Source: Alphaproteobacteria bacterium
GTDB taxonomy: Bacteria > Pseudomonadota > Alphaproteobacteria > Micavibrionales > Micavibrionaceae
Reading direction: 5' to 3'
Assembly (NCBI GenBank): GCA_002401965.1
Contig: NVUR01000022.1
Coordinates: forward strand, 23,848-87,847
Length of the DNA: 64,000 nt
Positions 14,336 through 23,486 of the stretch are shown in pieces. The position numbers were made by a program, and so were the translations under genes. A model generated the notes under the pieces. That model was not told the origin of the DNA. It saw nothing but the letters and a program-made list of their open reading frames with translations, and ran no database searches. Position 1 is the first letter of the stretch. Each line of letters opens with the position of its first letter.

Positions 14336-15979
14336 ATGATTGAAGACCTCGCGATACAGAGCATAACCCTGATTGCCTTTCTTGCTTTTGCAACGAAACG
14401 CCTAATGAATTACCTGCATGCTTTGCAGCAAGAAGATTATGATAACGGGCGTTTGATGACATGGGTTGTCCGCCACAAGGTCTATGACTCACGGGTCAGC
14501 CAGTTTCTTATCGTGATGAGCGGTGTGGCAATATTCACTGCGATCCCTGCGCCGATATTGAATATATTTATATTTCTAGCCTTTATTCTTGCTGCCTATT
14601 TCGAGAAAGACCCACGCAAACAATCCAAGAAAGCGCTTGCCATTACCAAGCGTGCCAGACGCATTTTGATTATGGCGTTACTCTTCACATTAATCTGTGC
14701 AAGTGGCGCGTTTTATATCCCGTTTCCTGCCATATGGATTATCGTGGTGCAAGTAATCCCCTTCATGTTGATACTTGGGAACAGTTCCCTCGCCCCTTAT
14801 GAAGCGGCGGTGCAAAAGAAATTCTATAATGAAGCTCAGGCCAAACTGGCAGAGGTTAATCCAACCGTGATCGCGATTACCGGATCGTACGGCAAAACAT
14901 CTGTGAAGCATATTTTGGGGCATATCCTGAAGAATTCCGCGCCCACCCTGACCACACCGGGCAGTGTGAATACCATCATGGGCGTTACGCGCATCATCCG
15001 CGAGCAACTTGAACCCCAGCATAAATATTTCATCACCGAAATGGGCGCGTATGGCCCCGGCTCTATCGCGGGATTATGTGCCCTTACTCCGCCTGATATC
15101 GGGATTATCACCTCAATCGGTCATGCACATTACGAGCGGTTCAAATCGCTGAACACCGTTGTTCATGCAAAATACGAGCTGGCAGAATCCGTTTTGGCGC
15201 GTAACGGTACAATGATTGTCCATGAAAAAACCCTAAAATTCGAACATTCCCGCAATATTCGCCATCGCGCCATGGATAACTTCATCGCCTGCGGAGAGCC
15301 AAGTAAAACCCGGAAGCCTAAAACCCAAAAAGAGTTCAGCTATCTCGCGCCGAATGACCTGAAGATCATCTCCGTAAAGCAAACACCGAAAGGGCTTTGC
15401 ATCAAACTTGAGTGGCGAGAGGAAAGCTATACCTTGCGCGCGCCGCTCTATGGTATTCATCACGGGCATAACATCGCGCTGGCTTTTGCGTGCGCCATGA
15501 CCCTTGGCATGGATGCGAAAGACATTAAATCCGCGCTGGCAACGACCGTGCAAGTCCGCCATAGGCTGGAAGTTAAACAGCAGAATGACGGTACGATCAT
15601 TATTGATGATGCGTATAATTCTAACCCACCAGGCTTTCGCTCTGCCCTACATGTACTCGGCGTTTTAGCGGAAGATCAAGGTGGACGCGCGATTTTGGTT
15701 ACCCCCGGCATTGTTGAACTGGGCGCAGCGCATGATGAGGTTCACACAACGCTAGGCACGCTGGCCGCGGGAACCTGTGATATTGTCATCGTCGTTAATC
15801 CAAAGCGTATCCCCACATTCATCGACGCGTTCCAAACCAATAGCCGTGGTAAAATATTGATGGAGGTTGATAGCTTCGCCCAAGCGCAAGAATGGATTTT
15901 CGCGAACAAAAAGAATAACGACGTCATCCTGCTGGAAAATGACTTACCCGATATTTACGAGCAAATATTAAAGATTTAG
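14336..15979 (+). CDS. Membrane-fused Mur ligase, MurF-like (UDP-MurNAc-tripeptide--D-Ala-D-Ala ligase)
   Basis: About 150-aa N-terminal hydrophobic region, then Mur ligase ATP site ITGSYGKTSVKH, EMGAYGPGSI, IIDDAYNSNPPGFRSAL. Confidence 0.85.
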   Translation: MIEDLAIQSITLIAFLAFATKRLMNYLHALQQEDYDNGRLMTWVVRHKVYDSRVSQFLIVMSGVAIFTAIPAPILNIFIFLAFILAAYFEKDPRKQSKKALAITKRARRILIMALLFTLICASGAFYIPFPAIWIIVVQVIPFMLILGNSSLAPYEAAVQKKFYNEAQAKLAEVNPTVIAITGSYGKTSVKHILGHILKNSAPTLTTPGSVNTIMGVTRIIREQLEPQHKYFITEMGAYGPGSIAGLCALTPPDIGIITSIGHAHYERFKSLNTVVHAKYELAESVLARNGTMIVHEKTLKFEHSRNIRHRAMDNFIACGEPSKTRKPKTQKEFSYLAPNDLKIISVKQTPKGLCIKLEWREESYTLRAPLYGIHHGHNIALAFACAMTLGMDAKDIKSALATTVQVRHRLEVKQQNDGTIIIDDAYNSNPPGFRSALHVLGVLAEDQGGRAILVTPGIVELGAAHDEVHTTLGTLAAGTCDIVIVVNPKRIPTFIDAFQTNSRGKILMEVDSFAQAQEWIFANKKNNDVILLENDLPDIYEQILKI

Positions 15980-16023
15980 GATATATTTGTTCTGTGTGAA
16001 GCATCATATCAACAGTAATGACA

Positions 16024-16386
16024 TCACCCTTCACACGCCGTCATGTCCGGGGCAGGCTTACAACAATCACTACCCTGATATTCCTTTGCCCAGCAACACA
16101 AAGCATCAAGAATAGGCTCCAGATTTTTTGCCATTGGTGTAATGCTGTACTCCACCTTAGGCGGTACTTGTGCATAAACTTTCCGCACGACCAACCCGTC
16201 TTTCTCAAGCTCTCTTAGCTGCTGGGTCAGCATTTTTTGTGTCACAGTTGAAAGGGCGCGTTTTAACTCGCTAAAACGTAATGTGTTTTCACGAAGGTTA
16301 TATAAAATAGGGATTTTCCACTTCCCCCCAATAATGGTAATCGCCGTTGTTATTGGGCAGTCCTGCATATTATTTTCAAGATTCAT
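16024..16386 (-). CDS. HxlR-family winged-helix transcriptional regulator with Cys-rich C-terminus
   Basis: DCPITTAITIIGGKWKIPILYNLRENTLRFSELKRALSTVTQKMLTQQLRELEKDGLV...; tail GSDCCKPAPDMTACEG. Confidence 0.92.
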   Translation of the reverse strand: MNLENNMQDCPITTAITIIGGKWKIPILYNLRENTLRFSELKRALSTVTQKMLTQQLRELEKDGLVVRKVYAQVPPKVEYSITPMAKNLEPILDALCCWAKEYQGSDCCKPAPDMTACEG

Positions 16387-16413
16387 CGTTATATCCCCTC
16401 ATTAGTATCATTA

Positions 16414-16440
16414 AGGTAACTATATAACAAAATAGTACCT
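16414..16440. promoter_or_regulatory. Candidate HxlR-type operator (inverted repeat)
   Basis: AGGTAaCTAT-ataacaaa-ATAGTACCT in the divergent intergenic region. Confidence 0.4.
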
Positions 16441-16512
16441 ACTTGTCAAAAATATACTCTGTTTATATAAGATACATAACACTTAAAAACATAACGCTTT
16501 AGGAGATTTAAT

Positions 16513-16794
16513 ATGAGCGATTGCAACACAAAAAATTCTTGCGAAACAGAAACCCCAAAGAAAAGTGACTGCTGCACCTTTGCAGAAGACATGGTTTGTT
16601 TGGCCAAGCAGGCGAAGAAAGAGTTGATAAAAGAGAAGATGAAAGCTGTCTTTGAAGAAAAAATCGGCGATAAAATGGATAAAGTCGCGGAACTTGCCGT
16701 TGATGCGGCTCTTGCTTGCATGCAACATCAGTTGGCTGGTAAAGAAGCATGTGATGAGTATAAGGAAAATCTTTTAGCTGTGATTAAATCATAA
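16513..16794 (+). CDS. Small cysteine-containing hypothetical protein, 93 aa
   Basis: ORF with TTTAGGAG RBS-like sequence; 7 Cys including N-terminal KSDCC; downstream terminator. Confidence 0.75.
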   Translation: MSDCNTKNSCETETPKKSDCCTFAEDMVCLAKQAKKELIKEKMKAVFEEKIGDKMDKVAELAVDAALACMQHQLAGKEACDEYKENLLAVIKS

Positions 16795-16820
16795 ACAAAA
16801 CACCCTATACCCAACCTTAG

Positions 16821-16858
16821 AAAACACCTCGGACATTTTCTTCCTCGAGGTGTTTTTA
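16821..16858. terminator. Bidirectional Rho-independent terminator between convergent genes
   Basis: AAAACACCTCG-gacattttcttcct-CGAGGTGTTTTT, 11-bp perfect stem. Confidence 0.85.
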
Positions 16859-16859
16859 T

Positions 16860-17777
16860 TTAACAATCACCAATGCGACGGATTTCCCAATGCAGGTTTA
16901 GACTGAATTGATCGTATGCACGCTTTATAAGCTCATCACCAAGGTTTTCCAGATCGGCGGCGGTGGCATCACCGGTATTAATCATAAAATTCAGATGCTT
17001 GTCACTCATTCGTGCGCCGCCAATTTGTAAATCACGCCCACCGACTTTTTCAACTATTTGCCATGCTTTTGTTCCCTCGGGCAAGCCAGCAGATTCCAAT
17101 TCTTTCGCGGAAGGATTCGCAAAGGTTGAACCACCTGTTTTCTCCGATATAGGCTGCGTTGATTGACGGGTTGATTTAATTTCCTTAAGGCGCGCACGTA
17201 CAGTTAAGGTTTCCTCCGCTTTGCCTTCGAAAACCGCACCAACAAAGGTGATATCTTTCGGAGCGCCGCAATAACGATAGCGCAAATTCATCTCTTCAAG
17301 CCCAAGCGCACCGATTGAACCATGCCGTCCGATCGCCATCGCCGCAACCAAAACATCCTTAACTTCTGTGCCATATGCACCCGCATTCATACGCAACGCT
17401 CCGCCAACAGTTCCTGGAATACCGGATAGAAATTCAAGCCCGCCAATGCCCGCCTTCGCAGCAGCAGCCGCAACGGAGCCATTCAACGCACCCGCGCCCG
17501 CCATAATGCGCGTGCCTTGCACTTCAATTTCAGCAAAGGGCTTGCCCAAACTAATAACGCACCCACGAATACCACCATCACGGATAATGCAATTCGCCAT
17601 ACCGCCCAGAACAAGCAACGGCTCTTCGGAGGGATATTCCTTCAGGAACACCGCAAGATCATCGATATCTTCGGGCGCGAATAAAAGATCAGCCGTTCCG
17701 CCGCATTTGAACCAGCTTTTCTGCCCTAAAGGTGCATTTTTAGTGAATGTCCCGCAGTAAGAATCTTGATCGATCAC
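16860..17777 (-). CDS. murB: UDP-N-acetylenolpyruvoylglucosamine reductase MurB
   Basis: FKCGGTADLLFAPE, GLEFLSGIPGTVGGALRMNAGAYG, GGSTFANP. Confidence 0.96.
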   Translation of the reverse strand: MIDQDSYCGTFTKNAPLGQKSWFKCGGTADLLFAPEDIDDLAVFLKEYPSEEPLLVLGGMANCIIRDGGIRGCVISLGKPFAEIEVQGTRIMAGAGALNGSVAAAAAKAGIGGLEFLSGIPGTVGGALRMNAGAYGTEVKDVLVAAMAIGRHGSIGALGLEEMNLRYRYCGAPKDITFVGAVFEGKAEETLTVRARLKEIKSTRQSTQPISEKTGGSTFANPSAKELESAGLPEGTKAWQIVEKVGGRDLQIGGARMSDKHLNFMINTGDATAADLENLGDELIKRAYDQFSLNLHWEIRRIGDC

Positions 17778-19234
17778 GCCACAGCGCCTTGTGTTTTTTG
17801 AATTTCTGTCACCAACTGATCCGGTAAATCATAAGCCCAGCTTGTGATATCCCCTGCGCCCATCAGGATGATATAATCGCCCGAATGCGCCAGTCCTGCA
17901 AGAATACGTGGTAAATCATCCTGCTCCGACAACGCCTGAGCTGAGCGATGGCCATGGGTTTTTAGCCCTTGTACGAGATAGTCTTTATCCACGCCCTCAA
18001 GCGGTTCTTCACCTGCAGCAAATACATCTGTGATAATCACGTGATCGGCATCGTTAAAGCAACGGCAGAACGCTTCGTATAAATCTTCAAGGCGGGAATA
18101 TCTGTGCGGTTGCATCACGGCGATAACATTGCCATCACTTTCCTTTACTGCCGCGCGCGCGGTTTTCAAGACCACTTCGATCTCAACAGGGTGATGCGCG
18201 TAATCATCAATAATGGTGATTCCCTCGACCGTGCCTGTTTTGGTGAAACGACGTTTAACCCCGCCGAAATTCGACATTGCCGCTTTCATTTTCGCGGCAG
18301 ACACGCCCATTTCCTTTGCCACGCCCAGCGCAACCAGAGAATTTTGCACATTATGCTCGCCGGGCATGGAAAGGTGGATATCCTTAATCACGTGTTCTTG
18401 CCCGCCATCCGAAAGCCAGCCCGCGAAGATCACGTCAAACACGCTGCCCTCTGCGCCCGGTCTGATATTTTCGGCGCGAATATCGGCCTGCGGATTAAAG
18501 CCATAGGTAATGACTTTACGATCAGAGACCTGCGCGGCGAGGCTTTGCACTTCGGGGTGATCAATACACAGCAACGCATAGCCATGAAACGGCAAATTCA
18601 AAACAAAGCGTTTATACGCCTTTTTCACCCGATCAAAGGTTTTGTAATGATCCATATGCTCAGGATCGATATTTGTGACAACCGCAACAGTGGCGGGCAA
18701 GCGAATAAAGCTACCGTCGCTTTCATCGGCTTCGACAACCATCCAGTCAGACTGGCCAAAACGCGTGTTGGTGCCGTACGCATTCACGATACCGCCATTC
18801 ACCACCGTTGGGTCAAGCCCCGCCTGATCCAACATTTGCCCAACCATCGATGTGGTGGTGGTCTTACCATGCGTTCCCGCAACCGCAACAGAAGATTTCA
18901 GGCGCATCAATTCAGCCAGCATTTCGGCGCGTTGCACCACAGGCACTTTGGCGGCGCGCGCGGCAATCAGCTCCGCATTATCATCCTTAACTGCAGAGGA
19001 AATCACAATCGCAGCAGGCAATATGCCATCAACGCTGCGAATATGATCAGGCGCATGCCCGATGACGACACGTATGCCCTGTTTACGCAAGCGTACAACA
19101 TTCGCATTTTCCGCAATATCAGAACCTTGTACATCATAGCCCAAAGACGCAAGAAGCGTTGCTATACCGCTCATCCCGATACCGCCGATACCGACGAAAT
19201 GGAGTGTTCCTATATCAGGGGACATTGTACGCAT
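17774..19234 (-). CDS. murC: UDP-N-acetylmuramate--L-alanine ligase MurC
   Basis: FVGIGGIGMSGIA, AGTHGKTTTTSMVG, DDYAHHPVEI. Confidence 0.97.
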   Translation of the reverse strand: MRTMSPDIGTLHFVGIGGIGMSGIATLLASLGYDVQGSDIAENANVVRLRKQGIRVVIGHAPDHIRSVDGILPAAIVISSAVKDDNAELIAARAAKVPVVQRAEMLAELMRLKSSVAVAGTHGKTTTTSMVGQMLDQAGLDPTVVNGGIVNAYGTNTRFGQSDWMVVEADESDGSFIRLPATVAVVTNIDPEHMDHYKTFDRVKKAYKRFVLNLPFHGYALLCIDHPEVQSLAAQVSDRKVITYGFNPQADIRAENIRPGAEGSVFDVIFAGWLSDGGQEHVIKDIHLSMPGEHNVQNSLVALGVAKEMGVSAAKMKAAMSNFGGVKRRFTKTGTVEGITIIDDYAHHPVEIEVVLKTARAAVKESDGNVIAVMQPHRYSRLEDLYEAFCRCFNDADHVIITDVFAAGEEPLEGVDKDYLVQGLKTHGHRSAQALSEQDDLPRILAGLAHSGDYIILMGAGDITSWAYDLPDQLVTEIQKTQGAVA

Positions 19235-19264
19235 GTGGTGTGCACCTCTTCATTAGAGTATTCG

Positions 19265-20383
19265 TTAGCTTGAAAGATCCGCCATAATTGCGGTAACCAA
19301 ATTACCGAGCTTTTTCGCTGCATCGGGCTTCCCGCATTCTTTAGCATGCACCGCAGCGCGAGACAAGCTGCCCGGGTTTTGAAAGAATGTTTCTATTCTG
19401 GTGAGGAGTGCCTCTTGCGTAAAGCCGGCCTCGGTCATCACCCACGCGCCGCCAACATCAGCAACAGCGTTGGCATTCTTTTTTTGTTGCTGATCTTTAT
19501 GATGCGGGTAAGGCACATAAATGGCAGGACGGCCTGCAACACTAACCTCTGCCACGGTGCTGGCACCTGAACGAGCAATAACCAAATGCGCTTTTGTCAG
19601 CTCCCCCGCGACATCATCAAAAAATGTGGCGAGCGTGGCATCAATACCTGCATCCTGATAAACAGCGCGAACACTATCAATGTCTACGGCGCGACATTGC
19701 TGCATTATTTTCAAACGTTTACGGTATTCTTCCGGCAATTGCGCTAAAGTTTGCGGGACGATCTCGCTAAACACTGTTGCGCCAAGCGACCCGCCCATCA
19801 CTAAGATATACATATCATCCGTATCAGAGAAAGACGGATATTCAATATCGTGAAGCACTGATATTTCTGGACGTACAGGGTTGCCGGTAATCACACTGCG
19901 AAAGGTTTCTTCACGATCAAGGCCTGTTGTATTATCAGCAGACAAAGCGATACGCTCTGCATTTGGTGCCAAGAAAACATTGGCCTTACCGATAATGGCA
20001 TTTTGCTCGTGCAATATTGTTAGAATATTTAATTTTTGCGCCGCGAACACACCCGGAACAGAAGGATAGCCACCAAAACCAATCACAAGATCTGGCTTCA
20101 AAGATTTGACAAGCGTCAGAGCATGAACAATACCCAGACTCAAATTTACAACGCCCTTGATTTTGCCCATGATTCCCGCACCAATCGTGCCGGATTTTAC
20201 AACATGGGTTTTTACTCCCTCAAACATGGAAGAAAATTTTGCGCCGCGATTATCCGTCATCAACTCAACACGATATCCACGCGCCAACAGATCGCTGACC
20301 AGCGCACTGGCGGGGCTCATATGGCCGCCCGTACCACCTGCACTGATTAAAACGAAATATTGCTTATCACTCATTTTCTGCAC
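19265..20383 (-). CDS. murG: MurG glycosyltransferase
   Basis: ISAGGTGGHMSPASAL, VIGFGGYPSVPGVFAA, HEQNAIIGKAN. Confidence 0.96.
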   Translation of the reverse strand: MQKMSDKQYFVLISAGGTGGHMSPASALVSDLLARGYRVELMTDNRGAKFSSMFEGVKTHVVKSGTIGAGIMGKIKGVVNLSLGIVHALTLVKSLKPDLVIGFGGYPSVPGVFAAQKLNILTILHEQNAIIGKANVFLAPNAERIALSADNTTGLDREETFRSVITGNPVRPEISVLHDIEYPSFSDTDDMYILVMGGSLGATVFSEIVPQTLAQLPEEYRKRLKIMQQCRAVDIDSVRAVYQDAGIDATLATFFDDVAGELTKAHLVIARSGASTVAEVSVAGRPAIYVPYPHHKDQQQKKNANAVADVGGAWVMTEAGFTQEALLTRIETFFQNPGSLSRAAVHAKECGKPDAAKKLGNLVTAIMADLSS

Positions 20384-21641
20384 TCTTATCCGCGTCTCTA
20401 TTTAGGCTGCGGCGCATTGTCATAGAACTACGCGCAATGGATGTTCGCCCTTTTTGACGGGTTAAGGCCAGCACCATCCCCATCGCTATCCCCATGGATA
20501 TCATAGAAGAGCCACCATAGCTAATAAAAGGCAAAGTCATGCCCTTGGCAGGTAATAGATTTACACTGGACCCCATATGGATCAAGGACTGGATGCTGAA
20601 CATCGCCAATAAGCCCCCCGCGGCAAGCACTGAGAACACATCATGCGTGTCTTGTAACCTTTTGAAGCCACGTAATAAAATAAACAGGAACAAAGCGATC
20701 AGTATCGCCGCAAAGGCAATGCCACCTTCCTCCACCAACACAGAGAATGTAAAATCGGCATGTGCATCAGGTAAATTAATTTTCTCTACGCCTTGCCCTG
20801 GCCCGACACCAATAATGCCGCCCTTTTTAATTGCCGCTAAAGAAGCCTCCACCTGATAATTATCACCGCTGTCTGGGTTAAAGAACCGATCCATACGGCT
20901 GCGTACATGATGGAGAGAGAAATATGCCGCGACGAGCCCTGCCGACCCAATGGCAAACAGCACCGCCATGTAGCGAAAGCGCAATCCTGCGATAAAAATT
21001 TGAACGGCGAAGACTGTGGTTAGAACAATGCTCATCCCCAGATCAGGTTGCATAATCAGCAAAGCCAATAAAATAAAATACAGCCCAACGGCAATATAAT
21101 AGCCCGGAAAAGTGCCATCTTTTTTCGCATCAGGTTGATAGCTGTTTACTTTCTGAATTGATTTCTTCTGTAATGCGATCAGCCACGCGGCAACCACCAC
21201 AAAGGCGGGTTTCACAAATTCACTAGGTTGCAGCGAAAATCCAAGAATACTAATCCAGCGGCGTGCGCCCTTTTCCTCTACTCCGAAGAACAGAACCAAC
21301 ACCATCATAATGCACCCGCCCAATAAAACGAGACTGGCAAAACGCCAGACATAGCGCGGGCTTAACATTGATCCGCCAATAATCAGAAACAAGGTCGGCA
21401 CCAAAAATATGATATGTTTTTTGATAAAATGATAATCACTCACCCCTATTTTTTGGGCAACAGCAGGGCTGGAGGTTGCGACCAAAGCAATGCCAAACAC
21501 CAACAACGCCATGATGCAGCCAAGCATCGCACGATCTACTGTCCACCACCATGCGCCCAAAAAGGAACGATCCATCCGTGAAAACGCCTGTGGCTGTGAT
21601 CGGGATTGAGTGGAAGAGAGGGCTGTATCTGTTTCAGGCAT
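20367..21641 (-). CDS. ftsW: Lipid II polymerase FtsW (SEDS family)
   Basis: Polytopic SEDS protein; LQPSEFVKPAFVV, GVGPGQGVEKINLPDAHADF, TLPFISYGGSS. Confidence 0.96.
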   Translation of the reverse strand: MPETDTALSSTQSRSQPQAFSRMDRSFLGAWWWTVDRAMLGCIMALLVFGIALVATSSPAVAQKIGVSDYHFIKKHIIFLVPTLFLIIGGSMLSPRYVWRFASLVLLGGCIMMVLVLFFGVEEKGARRWISILGFSLQPSEFVKPAFVVVAAWLIALQKKSIQKVNSYQPDAKKDGTFPGYYIAVGLYFILLALLIMQPDLGMSIVLTTVFAVQIFIAGLRFRYMAVLFAIGSAGLVAAYFSLHHVRSRMDRFFNPDSGDNYQVEASLAAIKKGGIIGVGPGQGVEKINLPDAHADFTFSVLVEEGGIAFAAILIALFLFILLRGFKRLQDTHDVFSVLAAGGLLAMFSIQSLIHMGSSVNLLPAKGMTLPFISYGGSSMISMGIAMGMVLALTRQKGRTSIARSSMTMRRSLNRDADKSAENE

Positions 21642-21663
21642 ATTATTTTGATTTATTCTGAAT

Positions 21664-21707
21664 TTATTCTTGAGGTTATTCTTGAGGTTATTCTTGAGGT
21701 TATTCTT
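21664..21707 (-). repeat. 12-bp tandem repeat (ttattcttgagg x3 plus partial) spanning the murD stop codon
   Basis: Direct reading; coding strand GAATAACCTCAA repeated, giving successive in-frame TAA codons. Confidence 0.95.
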
Positions 21708-23112
21708 CTAGAGCCTTTACGAAAGTCGTAAATTTATCACCACGATCTTCAAAGGATTTAAACTGATCGAATGACGCACAAGCAGGTGAAAGTAAAACCA
21801 CCCCTGCACCACCCGGTTGACCGCGATTTTCCTGCGCCATATCATGTGCTTCGGCAACTGCCTTTTCCAAATTATAACACCGCGTATAGTCCAGCCCGTA
21901 ATTATCAAACCAGTTTGCAAAATCTTCCGTTGATTCGCCGATCAAGAAAACATGTTTCAGGTGCGCAAAGAACTCCTCCAACCCATCAAGGCCGGTTTTC
22001 TTTTGCCGTCCACCGACAATCCAATACACATTATGCCGGCAACCAAGCGCAACCGCAGCAGACGCCGCGTTGGTTGATTTACTGTCATTCACATAGGACA
22101 CACCATTAATCGTGCGCACAAGATATTGACGATGATTAAGCCCAGGGAACGTGTTCATAGCGCGCCAAATATCCTCTGAGGCAATGCCAACTTTGCGCAG
22201 CACAGTATAGGCACAGGCCACATTTTGATAATTATGAATGCCCCGCAAACTGAGAATCGTAGACAAATCGCCGATTTTTACGTCGTCATCCTCCGAAGCA
22301 TCATAGAGCCACTCATCCTCGACATACACACCATCAGACAGAGATTTCAGCGTTGAAACCTCTATAATATCACGCAACGCCAAACCTTTCGCACGATCAT
22401 AGATGCGCTGCATATGCGTATCATCACTGCAAATGATGGCGACGTTCTCGGCGCTGCTCTTGCTCAGCTCGACAATGCGCTCTTTCACCTGCATATAGTG
22501 ATCCATATCTCCATGGCGATCTATATGGTCGGGCGTTAAATTCAAGACAACAGAGATATCGGGTCTGAATGTCGGGCAGAGATCCATCTGGAACGATGAA
22601 ATCTCCAGTACAATCCACGCATTCTTATCACTAACATCCAGTTCAAACACTGCTGTGCCTATATTCCCACCAAGCAGCGCGGTTTTGCCACACTCTTCGA
22701 GGATATGATGAATAAGCGTTGTCGAGGTAGATTTGCCGTTTGTGCCTGTCACGCCTATAGTTTTGCGATCAGAGAATATGCGATAGAATAATTCGATATC
22801 ACAGATAATATCAAGATCGGCTTCTTGCGCTTTGAGTACAACATCATGAGGTTGTGGGTGCGTCAAAGGAATACCCGGCGAAAGCAGCATAAATGCATAA
22901 TCGGAAAATGCGCGATCATTACCCTCCAGCAACTCAACGCCCATATTTTTGGCAAGTGCGATGTTCTCCGCATTATCATCGCCCGCAACAATAGTCGCGC
23001 CCACCTTTTTCAAAGCCTTGATTACGGACATACCCGTACGCCCAAGCCCGAAAACCAAAATAGGCTTACCGGAAAGAGCTTTGACAAAATCTGAAATCTC
23101 GGTCATATGCAT
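21700..23112 (-). CDS. murD: UDP-N-acetylmuramoylalanine--D-glutamate ligase MurD
   Basis: VFGLGRTGMSVIKAL, GVTGTNGKSTSTTLIHHIL, VNDSKSTNAASAAVAL. Confidence 0.96.
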   Translation of the reverse strand: MHMTEISDFVKALSGKPILVFGLGRTGMSVIKALKKVGATIVAGDDNAENIALAKNMGVELLEGNDRAFSDYAFMLLSPGIPLTHPQPHDVVLKAQEADLDIICDIELFYRIFSDRKTIGVTGTNGKSTSTTLIHHILEECGKTALLGGNIGTAVFELDVSDKNAWIVLEISSFQMDLCPTFRPDISVVLNLTPDHIDRHGDMDHYMQVKERIVELSKSSAENVAIICSDDTHMQRIYDRAKGLALRDIIEVSTLKSLSDGVYVEDEWLYDASEDDDVKIGDLSTILSLRGIHNYQNVACAYTVLRKVGIASEDIWRAMNTFPGLNHRQYLVRTINGVSYVNDSKSTNAASAAVALGCRHNVYWIVGGRQKKTGLDGLEEFFAHLKHVFLIGESTEDFANWFDNYGLDYTRCYNLEKAVAEAHDMAQENRGQPGGAGVVLLSPACASFDQFKSFEDRGDKFTTFVKALEE

Positions 23113-23196
23113 CCTATATAACGATTAGTGCTTCTCTTCATTTTCGCACAAGGCGGTAAAAGCGTAAAGCGTATAATATCATAAAGTGGCGATGCC

Positions 23197-23403
23197 TTAC
23201 ATATCCGGCGATTGTGACTGAAGAGAATATCCCAAAGCACGCACAAATTCAGCAGCATCAAAGACGGCTTTATAGTCGGAGTTACTATTTTTCTCATGGA
23301 AAATATCTGCATCAATGATGGAAGGAACACCCGCGTTAATCTGCGCATAAGTCCTGTGCGTTTCGGGGTCTATGAAATTAATATTGGGAATACCTTCTAG
23401 GCT
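23197..23403 (-). pseudogene. Coding-like remnant without a start codon, between mraY and murD
   Basis: Minus-strand open frame SLEGIPNINFIDPETHRTYAQINAGVPSIIDADIFHEKNSNSDYKAVFDAAEFVRALGYSLQSQSPDM flanked by stops, with no ATG/GTG/TTG before residue 54. Confidence 0.4.
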
Positions 23404-23486
23404 TTATTATCTTAATCAACTCACCAATGGAGACTTAACATATAATCAATGTTTTTATCAACATATATAGGATTGGGATAATGTGC

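Noticed and set aside
18104-19273. 389-aa plus-strand ORF, plus many other plus-strand ORFs across the dcw cluster
   Set aside because: His/Arg/Asn-rich translation antisense to murC; a consequence of codon bias on the real strand.
23103-23348. 81-aa minus ORF between mraY and murD as a real gene
   Set aside because: A different frame of the same strand reads as more protein-like (the start-less remnant at 23197-23403), so this ORF is probably the wrong frame.
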